A stretch of 64,000 nucleotides of DNA. Origin: Saccharobesus litoralis (GTDB lineage: Bacteria; Pseudomonadota; Gammaproteobacteria; Enterobacterales; Alteromonadaceae). The stretch lies in the NCBI RefSeq assembly GCF_003063625.1, contig NZ_CP026604.1, positions 682,001 to 746,000 on the forward strand, read 5' to 3'. Below, one piece after another: positions 44,876-54,616 of this stretch (the first letter of the stretch is position 1; each line of letters starts with the position of its first letter). Position numbers and translations under genes: made by a program. A model generated the notes under the pieces. The model was not told where the DNA came from and ran no database searches. It saw only the letters and a list, made by a program, of their open reading frames with translations.

Positions 44876-44904
44876 AAAAAAGCCAGCGGCAATGGCTGGC
44901 TTTT
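44876..44904. terminator. Intrinsic terminator
   Basis: AAAAGCCAGC and GCTGGCTTTT around GGCAATG, with A and T runs at the edges. It can act in both directions and lies before the third structured repeat. Confidence 0.8.
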
Positions 44905-44924
44905 ATGAGTTGATCAGATAACGC

Positions 44925-45053
44925 TATAGTCAAAGCGATCAGGTTTTAGGGGAAGCCGTCAAGCTTCGAGACCCCATGAGCATATGCTCTATTATGTGAT
45001 TGGGGCGAGTAAGCGCAGACAATGAACCATAAGACCTGAGCGAGAAGACTATA
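44925..45053. repeat. 127-129 bp structured repeat, copy 3
   Basis: Begins TATAGTCAAAGCGATCAGG and ends GACCTGAGCGAGAAGACTATA. TATAGTC and GACTATA are terminal inverted repeats. The flanks extend the symmetry: AACGCTATA on the left and TATAGCGTT on the right. Like copy 1 it lies between convergent genes, just before the fbp stop. Confidence 0.8.
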
Positions 45054-45064
45054 TTTATAGCGTT

Positions 45065-46033
45065 TTAATCATAGTAGCTAATACAGGTTTCAACTTCGTT
45101 GGCTGAGCCCATTTGTACGGGTACGCGTTGATGTAACTCATCTGGCATAATATCCAGTATGCGTTGTTTATTGGCGTAAGCTTTACCGCCCGCATTTTCA
45201 ATTAGCATCGCCATCGGGTTTGCTTCGTATAGTAAGCGTAGCTTAGCGGGTTTTTTCGGATCACGATTATCATTCGGGTACATAAATATGCCACCACGAG
45301 TCAATACTCGATGAATATCGCCAACCATAGCTGCATTCCAACGCATATTGTATCGCTTACCTAATGGCCCTTCTTCACCTTGAATCAAGTCGTTAACGTA
45401 CTGAGTTGTTTCATCCGCCCAAAAACGGCTATTAGCCATGTTTATTGCAAACTCTTTGGTATCAGTGGGTACGCTAAGTTCTTCTTGAGTTAATAAGAAA
45501 CCACCATGAGTTAAATCAAGTGTATAACAACGCGTTGGGCCGCCAGTGGTCATGACTAACATAGTCGCTGGACCATATAGTACATAACCTGCACAAAGCT
45601 GATTTTTACCCGGTTGCTGAAATTGCAATGGACTATCAGCCGGCACGTCATCACGCGCTGGATATATAGTAAAAATGGTGCCAATTTGACCATTAATATC
45701 GATATTAGACGAACCATCTAAGGGATCAAATGCAACAATGTAAGGTGCGCCTTGTGTACCGACTACCACGTTATCTTCTTCTTCAGAAGCAATAGCACGA
45801 ACCTGATCATCAGCTAATAGCATGTCTTTAATTAACTGATTAGATAACACATCTAACTTCTTCTGGGTTTCACCTTGAATGTTTTCATCCAACGTTGAAC
45901 CTAAAATACCTGACAATTCACCTTGGCTAACTCGGAACGCGATCTCTTTTGTCGCGGCTAGCACAGTTCGGATCAACATAATAAATTCTATGCTGACGCC
46001 ATCGCCTTTAAGAGTTGGTATTAATCGTTTCAT
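45065..46033 (-). CDS. fbp: Class I fructose-1,6-bisphosphatase
   Basis: A 322-residue gluconeogenic enzyme that hydrolyses fructose 1,6-bisphosphate to fructose 6-phosphate (EC 3.1.3.11). [11 protein letters not shown] is the metal-binding signature, and A-S-E-E-E-D precedes it. It is read in the same direction as fba and tpiA but separated from them by a terminator. For a bacterium growing on alginate and uronates this step is needed to make hexoses from triose phosphates. Confidence 0.96.
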   Translation of the reverse strand: MKRLIPTLKGDGVSIEFIMLIRTVLAATKEIAFRVSQGELSGILGSTLDENIQGETQKKLDVLSNQLIKDMLLADDQVRAIASEEEDNVVVGTQGAPYIVAFDPLDGSSNIDINGQIGTIFTIYPARDDVPADSPLQFQQPGKNQLCAGYVLYGPATMLVMTTGGPTRCYTLDLTHGGFLLTQEELSVPTDTKEFAINMANSRFWADETTQYVNDLIQGEEGPLGKRYNMRWNAAMVGDIHRVLTRGGIFMYPNDNRDPKKPAKLRLLYEANPMAMLIENAGGKAYANKQRILDIMPDELHQRVPVQMGSANEVETCISYYD

Positions 46034-46085
46034 TTGCGCTCCCTTTTTTTAATTCTTGCTTTAAAAATTCTTACTTTTAAAATGT

Positions 46086-46107
46086 AAAAAGGGCTGGAAA
46101 CCAGCCC
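46086..46107 (-). terminator. Intrinsic terminator after fba
   Basis: GGGCTGG-AAA-CCAGCCC (46091-46107) with an A run at 46086-46090 that reads as UUUUU on the minus strand. It ends the tpiA-fba transcript before fbp. Confidence 0.88.
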
Positions 46108-46124
46108 ATTTAAACGGTTTGCTG

Positions 46125-47210
46125 TTACCTGTAACGGTCTAAACAGTTAAGGTCTGCAAAAGACTGCTCTAAGCGGGCTACCATTGACTCTTCTGCTTTG
46201 CGTAACCAAACGCGTGGGTCATAATATTTTTTATTCGGTTTATCATCACCTTCAGGGTTACCAATTTGTCCCTGCAAGAAATCTGACTTTTCAGCATAAT
46301 ATTGCTTAATACCATCCCAAGATGCCCATTGCGTATCGGTGTCAATATTCATTTTGATAGCACCGTAACTAATGGCTTCGGCAATATCTTTAGGATCAGA
46401 GCCTGACCCCCCATGGAACACAAAATCAAGCGAATTATGGGGTAAGCCAAACTTTTCAGATACATAGGCTTGAGAGTTTTTCAAAATTTCTGGCGTTAAT
46501 TTTACGTTACCCGGTTTGTATACACCATGCACATTACCAAACGACGCAGCAATAGTGAACTTATCGCTAACCGCACTTAATACTTCATACGCATAAGCAA
46601 CATCTTCAGGTTGAGTATACAAAGCTGAGCTATCGATACCTGTGTTATCAACGCCATCTTCTTCACCACCTGTGCAGCCAAGTTCTATTTCTAACGTCAT
46701 ACCCATTTTGGCCATACGCGCTAAGTACTTTGCACATATTTCAATATTTTCTTGCAGTGGCTCTTCTGATAAATCAATCATGTGTGAGCTAAACAAAGGT
46801 TTACCGGTTTTTTCATAATGCGCTTCACCCGCATCTAGCAAACCGTCAATCCAAGGTAATAATTTTTTAGCCGCGTGATCCGTATGCAAAATAACCGGTA
46901 CGCCATAAGCTTCAGCAACGGTATGAATATAATTAGCCGCGGCAACAGCGCCTAGTACAGCTGAACCTTGGCCTTCTAATTTAAGGCCTTTACCTAAAAA
47001 GAAGCCAGCTCCGCCATTAGATAATTGCACAATAACCGGTGAATTAACTTTAGCTGCGGCTTCTAGTACCGCATTAGCTGAATTTGTGCCTACAACATTA
47101 ACCGCTGGGTAAGCAAAATTACCTTCGCGTGCTGCATTAAACAAAGTTTGAACGTCGTCGCCGGTGACGATGCCTGGTTTAATTGTGTCTTTCAATGTTG
47201 GTGTTGTCAT
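46125..47210 (-). CDS. fba: Class II fructose-bisphosphate aldolase
   Basis: A 361-residue zinc aldolase (EC 4.1.2.13) joining or splitting triose phosphates and fructose 1,6-bisphosphate. It follows E. coli FbaA over its whole length: I-L-H-T-D-H-A-A-K-K-L with zinc-site residues, E-I-E-L-G-C-T-G-G-E-E-D, and F-V-F-H-G-G-S-G-S. The start at 47210 (MTTPTLKD) agrees with the family; an ATG 57 bases upstream falls inside the end of tpiA. It lies 19 bases after tpiA and is cotranscribed with it. Confidence 0.95.
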   Translation of the reverse strand: MTTPTLKDTIKPGIVTGDDVQTLFNAAREGNFAYPAVNVVGTNSANAVLEAAAKVNSPVIVQLSNGGAGFFLGKGLKLEGQGSAVLGAVAAANYIHTVAEAYGVPVILHTDHAAKKLLPWIDGLLDAGEAHYEKTGKPLFSSHMIDLSEEPLQENIEICAKYLARMAKMGMTLEIELGCTGGEEDGVDNTGIDSSALYTQPEDVAYAYEVLSAVSDKFTIAASFGNVHGVYKPGNVKLTPEILKNSQAYVSEKFGLPHNSLDFVFHGGSGSDPKDIAEAISYGAIKMNIDTDTQWASWDGIKQYYAEKSDFLQGQIGNPEGDDKPNKKYYDPRVWLRKAEESMVARLEQSFADLNCLDRYR

Positions 47211-47229
47211 GGTGGTTTCCCTGCTGTTG

Positions 47230-48006
47230 TTATAATGATTGGAGTTGTTCTGCATGCGAATTAGCATGTAAACAAATTTGCATAAAATGCTCAGGATCTA
47301 AGCTGGCGCCGCCAACTAATAGACCATCAATATCCGTTTGACTTAATAACTCATAAGCATTGTTTTTATTAACGCTACCGCCATACAGAATGTGAATAGA
47401 TTCGGCTCGCTCTTTACCAAATAACACAGTTAACTCACTGCGAATATACTCGTGCACCAATTGCGCTTCTTCTGGTGTCGCGGCTTTACCTGTGCCAATT
47501 GCCCAAACAGGTTCGTAAGCAACCGCGATGCGTTTATCGCCTAAATCAAGGCCATCTAACGCGTCATGTAATTGACGAAATAAAACATCATTGGTAATTC
47601 CTGCTTCACGTTGCTGTAGATTTTCCCCTACACACAAAACGGGCATTAGGCCACTATTAAGCACACGCGTAACTTTAATTTTGCAGCTAGGATCATTCTC
47701 ATGAAACATCTGACGGCGTTCACTGTGACCAATCAAACAAAGACTGCCACCAGCTTCTTTAATCATTTGAGCCGACGTTTCACCTGTGTATGCGCCAGAT
47801 TCATACTTACTGACATTTTGTGTTCCGATCATGATCTCTGAATGTTGTAAAAAATTCAGCATGTCACGTAAATAAAGATAGGGAGGGCAAATCGCAATTT
47901 TTGCCGAAAAGTGCTTGCCAATAAAGGCTGCAACTGAAGTACATAATAAATCGATCCCGCCATTTAACTTCCAGTTGGCGATCACGATAGGGACACGTTT
48001 ATTCAT
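47230..48006 (-). CDS. tpiA: Triose-phosphate isomerase
   Basis: A 258-residue (beta/alpha)8 enzyme interconverting glyceraldehyde 3-phosphate and dihydroxyacetone phosphate (EC 5.3.1.1). Visible residues are N-W-K near the start, I-G-H-S-E-R-R with the catalytic His, and A-Y-E-P-V-W-A-I-G-T-G with the catalytic Glu and flexible loop. A good AGGAAA site precedes the ATG. Pairing with fba and proximity to fbp place it in a glycolysis/gluconeogenesis set rather than next to secG as in some relatives. Confidence 0.96.
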   Translation of the reverse strand: MNKRVPIVIANWKLNGGIDLLCTSVAAFIGKHFSAKIAICPPYLYLRDMLNFLQHSEIMIGTQNVSKYESGAYTGETSAQMIKEAGGSLCLIGHSERRQMFHENDPSCKIKVTRVLNSGLMPVLCVGENLQQREAGITNDVLFRQLHDALDGLDLGDKRIAVAYEPVWAIGTGKAATPEEAQLVHEYIRSELTVLFGKERAESIHILYGGSVNKNNAYELLSQTDIDGLLVGGASLDPEHFMQICLHANSHAEQLQSL

Positions 48007-48474
48007 GGCTAATTTCCTGTTGGAACACTAATGTGGTTGCAGATACTAAGCTCGATACGACAGGATCCATTTTCCTAAATCGCACGCGAGCGCCTTCATC
48101 ATCGTTGATGAAACCGTATACCCTAGCGTTTAAACACGGGTATTTATAACTTTAGTTCAACACGAACAAGCTAGCTTTAAATCTGTCCTTTATTGCTTGT
48201 GAGCCGTGTAAAGCTAAAGTCAAAAAATCTTTACTCTTAGTGTGTGAAATATAGCCTGTGCAAGGTTGTGTGAGTTGCCCTTGCTCAAGGTTAAATAACC
48301 TAAATTGTTTTGCTTTTTTGTATTAAAAATGATGTGTTGTGTGCAAATCATTTATAACCATAATTAACCTTATTCAGCCATTTGTCCACTAAAAAGTTAT
48401 TAAAATTTAATTATATTTTTAGCTGTTTTCGCTCTTAAAAGTACAAAAAACAAACAGAAAAGTAGGCGAATGAT
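48007..48474. other. Non-coding spacer upstream of tpiA
   Basis: About 470 bases without a gene. It contains TTCATCA-TCG-TTGATGAA (near 48095), two adjoining palindromes CCTTGCTCAAGG (48279-48290) and GGTTAAATAACC (48289-48300), and TTAGTGTGTG at 48237-48246, a string also found twice in the candidate Csr RNA (44383 and 44450). Some of it is probably the tpiA leader and promoter. Confidence 0.4.
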
Positions 48475-48510
48475 AAAACGGCTTTAACGATTAAACTCGC
48501 TAAAAGCCGC
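48475..48510 (-). terminator. Terminator of the alginate operon
   Basis: CGGCTTTAACG (48479-48489) pairs with CGCTAAAAGCCG (48498-48509). Read leftward, a short U run follows. It lies about 60 bases after the hexuronate transporter stop. Confidence 0.65.
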
Positions 48511-48569
48511 TTGAATAAGGCAAAGCGGTTAGCCAATGTTATATTGACCAACCTTAAATGTTATACGAG

Positions 48570-49934
48570 TTACACGTTACTTGTATTTAACTCTTCGTCG
48601 TCGCTACCCTTCTGCTGAGGGTTGTTAGCTTGCGACTTTTTTGGCTTTAATGCCTCCACCTTAGGAATTAATAGCCAAATTGCAGCCATGGCTGTAATGG
48701 CTAAACTGGCACCAATAACAAATGCTGGCGTATAGTTACCGTCTGCCGTTAACCAAGGTACTAATGCTGTTAAGCCAACTGCGCCTAATTTAGCAGCCAT
48801 ACCAGCTAATCCTGCTAATGTACCTACAGTTTTACCACCATATAAATCTGCTGGTAATGTTTGTACGTTACCAATTGCCGTTTGAAAACCAAACAAGATA
48901 ACCGCCATAATTAAAACCGCTGTTGTAGGACCACCAGGGTTAGCCATGGCTAATAATGAAGGCAACATGATCAAACAGCCTAGTGTAATCGTTAGTTTAC
49001 GGGTTTTATCAACATTCCATCCTGCTTTTAAGCGGTTTTGCGCCAGTAAACCACCAAACCATGCACCAAACATGGCACCAACATAAGGAACCCAACCATA
49101 GATACCAATGGTTTTAACATCCATTTGATACACTTCGTTAAGATAAATAGGGATCCAGAAAACGAACAACCACCATATAGGGTCTATCGCCGCTGACGCT
49201 ATTATTACACCCCAGCTTTGTTTACGACTTAGTAACTCACCCGTGCTTGGGTTGTACTCTTCTTCTTCGTTACCTGTTTCAGTTGAAGTAGGACGGCGTT
49301 GGCCGGTTAAAATATATTCACGCTCTTGCTCTGTGATCCAAGGGTGTTTACCCGGAGGCGCTTTAACTAAAACCATCCAAGGAATAAGCCACAATAAACC
49401 AGCAGCACCAACAATAATGAATACCATTTTCCAGCTAAAATAGACGGTTAAAAACGCAATTAACGGGATGGCAATAATACCGCCAATGGCCGCGCCAGAG
49501 TTGAAAATGCCTTGCGCTAAGGCGCGCTCTTTAGTCGGAAACCATTCCGCATTACCCTTGGTTGCACCTGGCCAGTTACCGGCTTCTGCTACACCCAGCA
49601 CAGCTCGGAAAATACCAATACTTAACATACCTTGAGCAAAGGCGTGAGCAACAGTGGCTAATGACCAAACACCAATCGATAAAACAAAACCAATACGCGT
49701 GCCAACCCAATCGAAAATCTTACCAAAAATAGCTTGGCCGAATGCATAAGCAAAAACGAACACAATTGAGATATTAGCGTAAATCTGTTTACGCTCTAAT
49801 GCTGATTCGTCAGGAAACAAATCTTCGACAATATCAGGCCACAGCACACTAAGCGCTTGACGGTCGATATAGTTAATTACAGTAGCTAGCGCAATCAGCC
49901 CTACCACCATCCACCTAAGGTTTTTTATTTTCAT
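48570..49934 (-). CDS. Hexuronate-type MFS transporter (ACS family)
   Basis: A 454-residue inner-membrane symporter of the anion:cation symporter family, related to ExuT. Visible are I-N-Y-I-D-R-Q-A-L-S-V-L in helix 1, the G-E-A-G-N-W-P-G-A-T-K stretch of helix 4 and F-N-S-G-A-A-I-G. In alginate loci such a gene imports the unsaturated monosaccharide (4-deoxy-L-erythro-5-hexoseulose uronate) made by PL17. It is the last gene of the operon, 19 bases after PL17, with a TAGGAG ribosome site. Confidence 0.92.
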   Translation of the reverse strand: MKIKNLRWMVVGLIALATVINYIDRQALSVLWPDIVEDLFPDESALERKQIYANISIVFVFAYAFGQAIFGKIFDWVGTRIGFVLSIGVWSLATVAHAFAQGMLSIGIFRAVLGVAEAGNWPGATKGNAEWFPTKERALAQGIFNSGAAIGGIIAIPLIAFLTVYFSWKMVFIIVGAAGLLWLIPWMVLVKAPPGKHPWITEQEREYILTGQRRPTSTETGNEEEEYNPSTGELLSRKQSWGVIIASAAIDPIWWLFVFWIPIYLNEVYQMDVKTIGIYGWVPYVGAMFGAWFGGLLAQNRLKAGWNVDKTRKLTITLGCLIMLPSLLAMANPGGPTTAVLIMAVILFGFQTAIGNVQTLPADLYGGKTVGTLAGLAGMAAKLGAVGLTALVPWLTADGNYTPAFVIGASLAITAMAAIWLLIPKVEALKPKKSQANNPQQKGSDDEELNTSNV

Positions 49935-49953
49935 GCTGCTTTACTCCTAAATA

Positions 49954-52260
49954 CTAAATTCTTTCAAAAAGCTGGAAGCGACTATTAAATTGATAGGTTT
50001 TATCGCGATACGAAAACTGTGCAGGCTCAGTTAATGCAATATCATGATTAATCGCCAATATAATTTGGCTATTATCAACTAAGGTTACGACAACAAACTC
50101 GATATTGCCCTGCTGACTGTGCTCAATATTTTGCACTGCACTGTAACTGTCTAAGGTATATTCTTTACTTGGGTTATATTCACCGTGTGGCTCTAACACA
50201 CTAACAAAATTATGTTGTTTTTTGCCTTTAACACGAAAGATAAAACCATTTTCATTGCGCAAGTTAAACAGCGGATCATTAGCACCTATTTGGGTTAACA
50301 TGACGCTTTCGCCATTGTTAACTGAACTATGAGTATAGAAGCGACCGTTGTCATTCAACCAAGTCAGTTGTGTCATGCTGCCTTTAGGTTGAGCGTGCGA
50401 CTTTTTCCAAAGGTGCTGATAACCATTAGCTTTACCTAAAGCCGACAAGCCATTAGTAGTCGTTCCTAAATCAAAATTGCTATTAATAACATGTCCTTGG
50501 TAATGCACAGGTAAATCATACTGATGCGCTGAATCAGATTTAACATTCAGCAAATCAAAAACCAAAGACTGACTATTATTGTTGAAATTAACCAAAGCTA
50601 AAGTACGTTTAAATACAACATCGTCATAGGCTGTAGCGATTTGGGCCGATGCCAACTTAACCTGAGGCGTATTTTCAAAAAACAATAGTTCGGGATGGTT
50701 AGCATTCGCCACATCCAAATTCATATTAAAGTGACTGGTTTCGTCGACCACTAAGGTATTGTGCGCAACAGTTTGTTTAGCATAGGTTTCGTTTTCAGGT
50801 AGATAACGACCACCATACTTAGACTCAACATTTAAAAAGCGTGCTGCGCCATAATCGGTAACGACTTCTGCCCCTTTATCGTAAAACTGCCAAGTCAATT
50901 TATCAAAATGACCATGACCTAAACCTTGAGCGGTGGCTTTTAAAATGGCGGCCTGCTCACCTGCGACATTTTGGCGCATAATAACAAATGCCCCTTCATC
51001 GGCATTTTTACCGTCGCCATAGGCAATAGATTTAAATTGATAGGCTTGGGCTTTACCCGCTTCTAATGCTTGTGCCACTTTAAAACCATCGCCGGTTAGC
51101 AATATTTGATTCTGTTGCTGAGCTATGTCTAACAATCCAGCTTCAGCCGTTAGCCCATAAGCAATAGCCACGCCATTAACTAATTCTATGGTGTCGATAC
51201 CTTTAGATTTAATCGCGTCATTGATTGGATAAAATAAACCGTTGTAGCTCAATTCAACGGTCGCTTTTATCGCTTTAAGCAACACGCCGTTACGGTATTC
51301 AAATATTTTTCTATTGGGTTCATTAACGTCAATAGCTTTAGCAAAAATGACAAATGGCATTAATGCATAGCGTTGATAATATGGGCCTTCGTTGTAATAC
51401 CCCTCAGGCGAAAACAGTTCGTCCATTTGGCGTAAAAAGCCGCCCTTGCCTGATTTATCTAAATCCAATAAAGCCTTTTCAACCCAATCTTGTTCACCCA
51501 AAACATAGCCTGTTAACCCCACAGCGGCGGTGGCCCATGTTCCGTGATTATGTACTTTGTTAAACGTATGAGGTGATTGCTCAGATAAAAACAACGCGAC
51601 GGGGCGCAAAGCATTCGTTTCTATATGCTTTTGATCTTGTTCATTAAGGGCTAACTTAACAAAGTCATAAGCTTGCGCTGTGTGCACTAACCAAACGGCT
51701 TCATTTAAACCTTGCCAAAACAAGCGCCCTTCATTGGCACTTTTACGCTTAGGGTGTAAAGGCAAGCTAGGGTATAAATCGGCATACTGTAACAACATAT
51801 CACGCACAAAATCGGCGTACTTTTGCTGCTGAGTTAACTGATAAATAATCCCAGCTTGATACATTTGTGCATAATTTTTCTTGTGTCGTTCATGAGTATA
51901 GCCACCGCCTGCATCTTTAGGCATTGGCACATCAATTGGCTGACTTATCACCTTATCAATTTCAGCTTTTTGCTGTAAAAAGGCCGTTCTAAATAAACCT
52001 TGTGTTGCAATACCTTCACGCATAGCCAATACGTCTTGTGCAGTCACCACTAGTTTAGGGTGAGCAACTTCCACTTGTTTGACTAGGCTACTAACACCAG
52101 AGCTAGAGCTATCAGTAACAGGCTTTATATCATTGCCTGTGGTATTAGCTGCGGTGTTAGTTGTGGTGTTTGTTGACGATTGCTCGCTGTTACAACCCAC
52201 AACTAAAGCTGTGCTGATTGCCAACCATAAAGATGTTATTAATTGATTACGCTTTAACAT
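49954..52260 (-). CDS. PL17 oligoalginate lyase, lipoprotein
   Basis: A 768-residue exo-acting oligoalginate lyase releasing unsaturated monouronates. Residues about 1-23 are a lipoprotein signal (V-V-G-C23), followed by a Thr/Asn-rich linker. The alpha/alpha barrel (about residues 65-400) and C-terminal beta-sheet domain (heparinase II/III-like) match PL17. Asn238-His239 and Tyr295 have the same spacing as Asn201-His202 and Tyr258 of Alg17c, and His451 matches His415 within one residue. It lies 10 bases after the PL6 gene and is probably periplasmic. Confidence 0.92.
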   Translation of the reverse strand: MLKRNQLITSLWLAISTALVVGCNSEQSSTNTTTNTAANTTGNDIKPVTDSSSSGVSSLVKQVEVAHPKLVVTAQDVLAMREGIATQGLFRTAFLQQKAEIDKVISQPIDVPMPKDAGGGYTHERHKKNYAQMYQAGIIYQLTQQQKYADFVRDMLLQYADLYPSLPLHPKRKSANEGRLFWQGLNEAVWLVHTAQAYDFVKLALNEQDQKHIETNALRPVALFLSEQSPHTFNKVHNHGTWATAAVGLTGYVLGEQDWVEKALLDLDKSGKGGFLRQMDELFSPEGYYNEGPYYQRYALMPFVIFAKAIDVNEPNRKIFEYRNGVLLKAIKATVELSYNGLFYPINDAIKSKGIDTIELVNGVAIAYGLTAEAGLLDIAQQQNQILLTGDGFKVAQALEAGKAQAYQFKSIAYGDGKNADEGAFVIMRQNVAGEQAAILKATAQGLGHGHFDKLTWQFYDKGAEVVTDYGAARFLNVESKYGGRYLPENETYAKQTVAHNTLVVDETSHFNMNLDVANANHPELLFFENTPQVKLASAQIATAYDDVVFKRTLALVNFNNNSQSLVFDLLNVKSDSAHQYDLPVHYQGHVINSNFDLGTTTNGLSALGKANGYQHLWKKSHAQPKGSMTQLTWLNDNGRFYTHSSVNNGESVMLTQIGANDPLFNLRNENGFIFRVKGKKQHNFVSVLEPHGEYNPSKEYTLDSYSAVQNIEHSQQGNIEFVVVTLVDNSQIILAINHDIALTEPAQFSYRDKTYQFNSRFQLFERI

Positions 52261-52270
52261 GCATCAGCCC

Positions 52271-54529
52271 TTACAACACTTTATTATTTTTTAACTGAGC
52301 AGTATGTGCACCACCCGTATGTAACTCAACAACACTCGGTGCTGGCGTAGCTTTAAACGAATTGTCTTGCACAACAGAAATAGGCTCACCAACGGTATGT
52401 TCAATCACCACACCGGCCGAGTTTTCAACTGTATTGTTAGCAATATTCGTAACCTGAACACCGTGTAAGTAAACGGCTGATTTCGACTTATTACGTTTAC
52501 CTTTACCTACATTACTTAATACATTACCTTGCATATCAAGATGAGGGCCAAAGGTACTTTCATCACGGCCACCACGATAAATTTTAGCCAACGCACCTTG
52601 CACATCAGAAAACTGGTTATTGCTTAAAGTGACATATTCGGCGTTGTAAATACCTAAATCATCGGCCTCTTTATTTAAACGTAAAATGTCGCCGGTAATA
52701 TTGTTAAACACACTGTTTTTAATGGTAATTTGGCTAGCAAAAGCACGAGCGCCTGAGTCAAATACCGAGAACGAATGATTTACATCTAAGTCACTGATTT
52801 GCGTGTCTTCAATGCTTAAACGATAGTTTTTATACATGCCCCACTTAGCAGTACGAATTAAAGCATTGCCAGAATAGTCTGGTGCTTCTTTACCATTAAT
52901 TGTTAAGCCAACTAGGCGTAAACTGCCATTGTTGGCAATGACAAATAAACTGGTTCCTAAAAACTCAATCGTCACTTGCCCTTTAGTGGCAGCAACAATG
53001 CTAATCACCTTATCAAGCTGAATTTTTTTCGATTCAACATAGTGTCCAGCCGCCAAGCTTAATGTGTCGCCACTTTTTGCTTTGCTAAGCGCACTAAAAA
53101 TTTGTTCGTAACCTGGCGTGACTTGTAATGTTTTACCTGAATCAAATGCGACTTCTGGCTCTGTTTTTTCATACCAACTCACACCTGTAGCTTGTTTAGC
53201 AATTGGCTTAAGCGATTTATCCGCACCAACACCGGTTAAATTAGTTGGATAAAGTAAGCCATTAGCCGCACGTTTAACTTTAATAACTTGATTGCTAAAA
53301 CCCTGACTAATTTTAGGAGAAGATACTTGGTTATAAGCATTACCTTTAAAACTAATACCACTGATGTCGTCAAATAAACTGAATGGGTCTTGATTGTTTT
53401 GGTTAAAAACTAAGTTATTGCTAAATTGGCTATTAATCGGTGGGGCTGAACGCTCGGCATCGGCACCGGCAGCAAAATGAATATGATCTAAATTAATAAA
53501 GCTATTTTGCGTAATAGTGACATTATTCACTTGATGATAGCGGTTGATCGGTGAGTTAGGTACGCCATTCATTACCGTAAAACCACTACCAAAGCGATAG
53601 CCAGTTAAACCTTCCATATAATTATTGCGGATCATGTGTTCTGCGTTAATAACGCGAATACCACCGGTATGATCAACACCATTGCCAAAAAACACATTAT
53701 TTTCAATGATATTGCCATTACCATGTCGCATGGTTAACGTGCCGCGAGACTCAAAAAACACATTATTGCGGACTTGGTTTTTACCCGACTTAATCGAGAT
53801 AATTTCAACTTCACCGTTACAGCGATCAAAGTAGTTATTTTCAACCACGGTAAACGAATTAGATAGCGAGAAATGGCTAGTGCCAATACGCAAGGTTTCG
53901 CCACCATTTGAACCAAAGATAGGGCGAGGACCGAAATAGTTGTGGTCAATTTGGTGATAATTTTCACGGCTTTCTTCAGTATTTAACCGCACGGCCATTG
54001 TCACGCCTTTATTACGCTTGCCCACTAAATGGCTATGATCAAAACGATTATGTTTACCAAACATAGCCACCCAATAGTCCGCTTCAAAGCGATCAGGGTT
54101 AGAATAGTTATCAATGACCACTTGAGTCACTCGACTGTGATGAGCTAACAACTGTTTGTTAACACGATAGGCGATAACCTCACCGGTAGGCGTAAAGCCA
54201 TTTTTAAAAACTAGGCCTTCAACGTGCAAATACTCACCACCTAAGCGCAGATTAGATTGGCCAGTTAATGTTACTTTACCTTTGGTTTGTGCAACCAAAC
54301 TAATTGGCTTACCTTTTTTACCTTTTCCGGTAAACACAATTTCAAAATTACGCCACTCACCATTGGCTAACACAACCGTATCACCCGCTTTTAACGACTG
54401 GCTAACCTGTTGATATTCAGCTTGGCTTTTAACGAGGTATTCTTTAGCGCTGATTTCGACAGCAAACAAAGCGACAAATAGAAACGACCAAAGATAAGTA
54501 AACTGCATACGAACTGAGTTTTTAAACAT
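52271..54529 (-). CDS. PL6 alginate lyase, two beta-helix domains
   Basis: A 752-residue secreted lyase of family 6 (chondroitinase-B-like), cutting alginate, often poly-MG or poly-G. The start at 54529 gives a signal peptide ending E-I-S-A (residue 28). The first beta-helix (residues about 30-430) holds Lys247 (I-S-I-K-S) and Arg268 (T-M-R-H-G); their 21-residue spacing equals that of the Lys220/Arg241 pair of AlyGC. The second beta-helix (about residues 460-750) is like the C-terminal domain of the large PL6 enzymes. It is followed directly by PL17. Confidence 0.92.
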   Translation of the reverse strand: MFKNSVRMQFTYLWSFLFVALFAVEISAKEYLVKSQAEYQQVSQSLKAGDTVVLANGEWRNFEIVFTGKGKKGKPISLVAQTKGKVTLTGQSNLRLGGEYLHVEGLVFKNGFTPTGEVIAYRVNKQLLAHHSRVTQVVIDNYSNPDRFEADYWVAMFGKHNRFDHSHLVGKRNKGVTMAVRLNTEESRENYHQIDHNYFGPRPIFGSNGGETLRIGTSHFSLSNSFTVVENNYFDRCNGEVEIISIKSGKNQVRNNVFFESRGTLTMRHGNGNIIENNVFFGNGVDHTGGIRVINAEHMIRNNYMEGLTGYRFGSGFTVMNGVPNSPINRYHQVNNVTITQNSFINLDHIHFAAGADAERSAPPINSQFSNNLVFNQNNQDPFSLFDDISGISFKGNAYNQVSSPKISQGFSNQVIKVKRAANGLLYPTNLTGVGADKSLKPIAKQATGVSWYEKTEPEVAFDSGKTLQVTPGYEQIFSALSKAKSGDTLSLAAGHYVESKKIQLDKVISIVAATKGQVTIEFLGTSLFVIANNGSLRLVGLTINGKEAPDYSGNALIRTAKWGMYKNYRLSIEDTQISDLDVNHSFSVFDSGARAFASQITIKNSVFNNITGDILRLNKEADDLGIYNAEYVTLSNNQFSDVQGALAKIYRGGRDESTFGPHLDMQGNVLSNVGKGKRNKSKSAVYLHGVQVTNIANNTVENSAGVVIEHTVGEPISVVQDNSFKATPAPSVVELHTGGAHTAQLKNNKVL

Positions 54530-54616
54530 GGATCTATCCAAATACAAAACAAGATAAGAAAAGAGGAGTACCCAAAAACACTGAGTACTCCTTAATGTCA
54601 CTAACTAAAACAGGGT

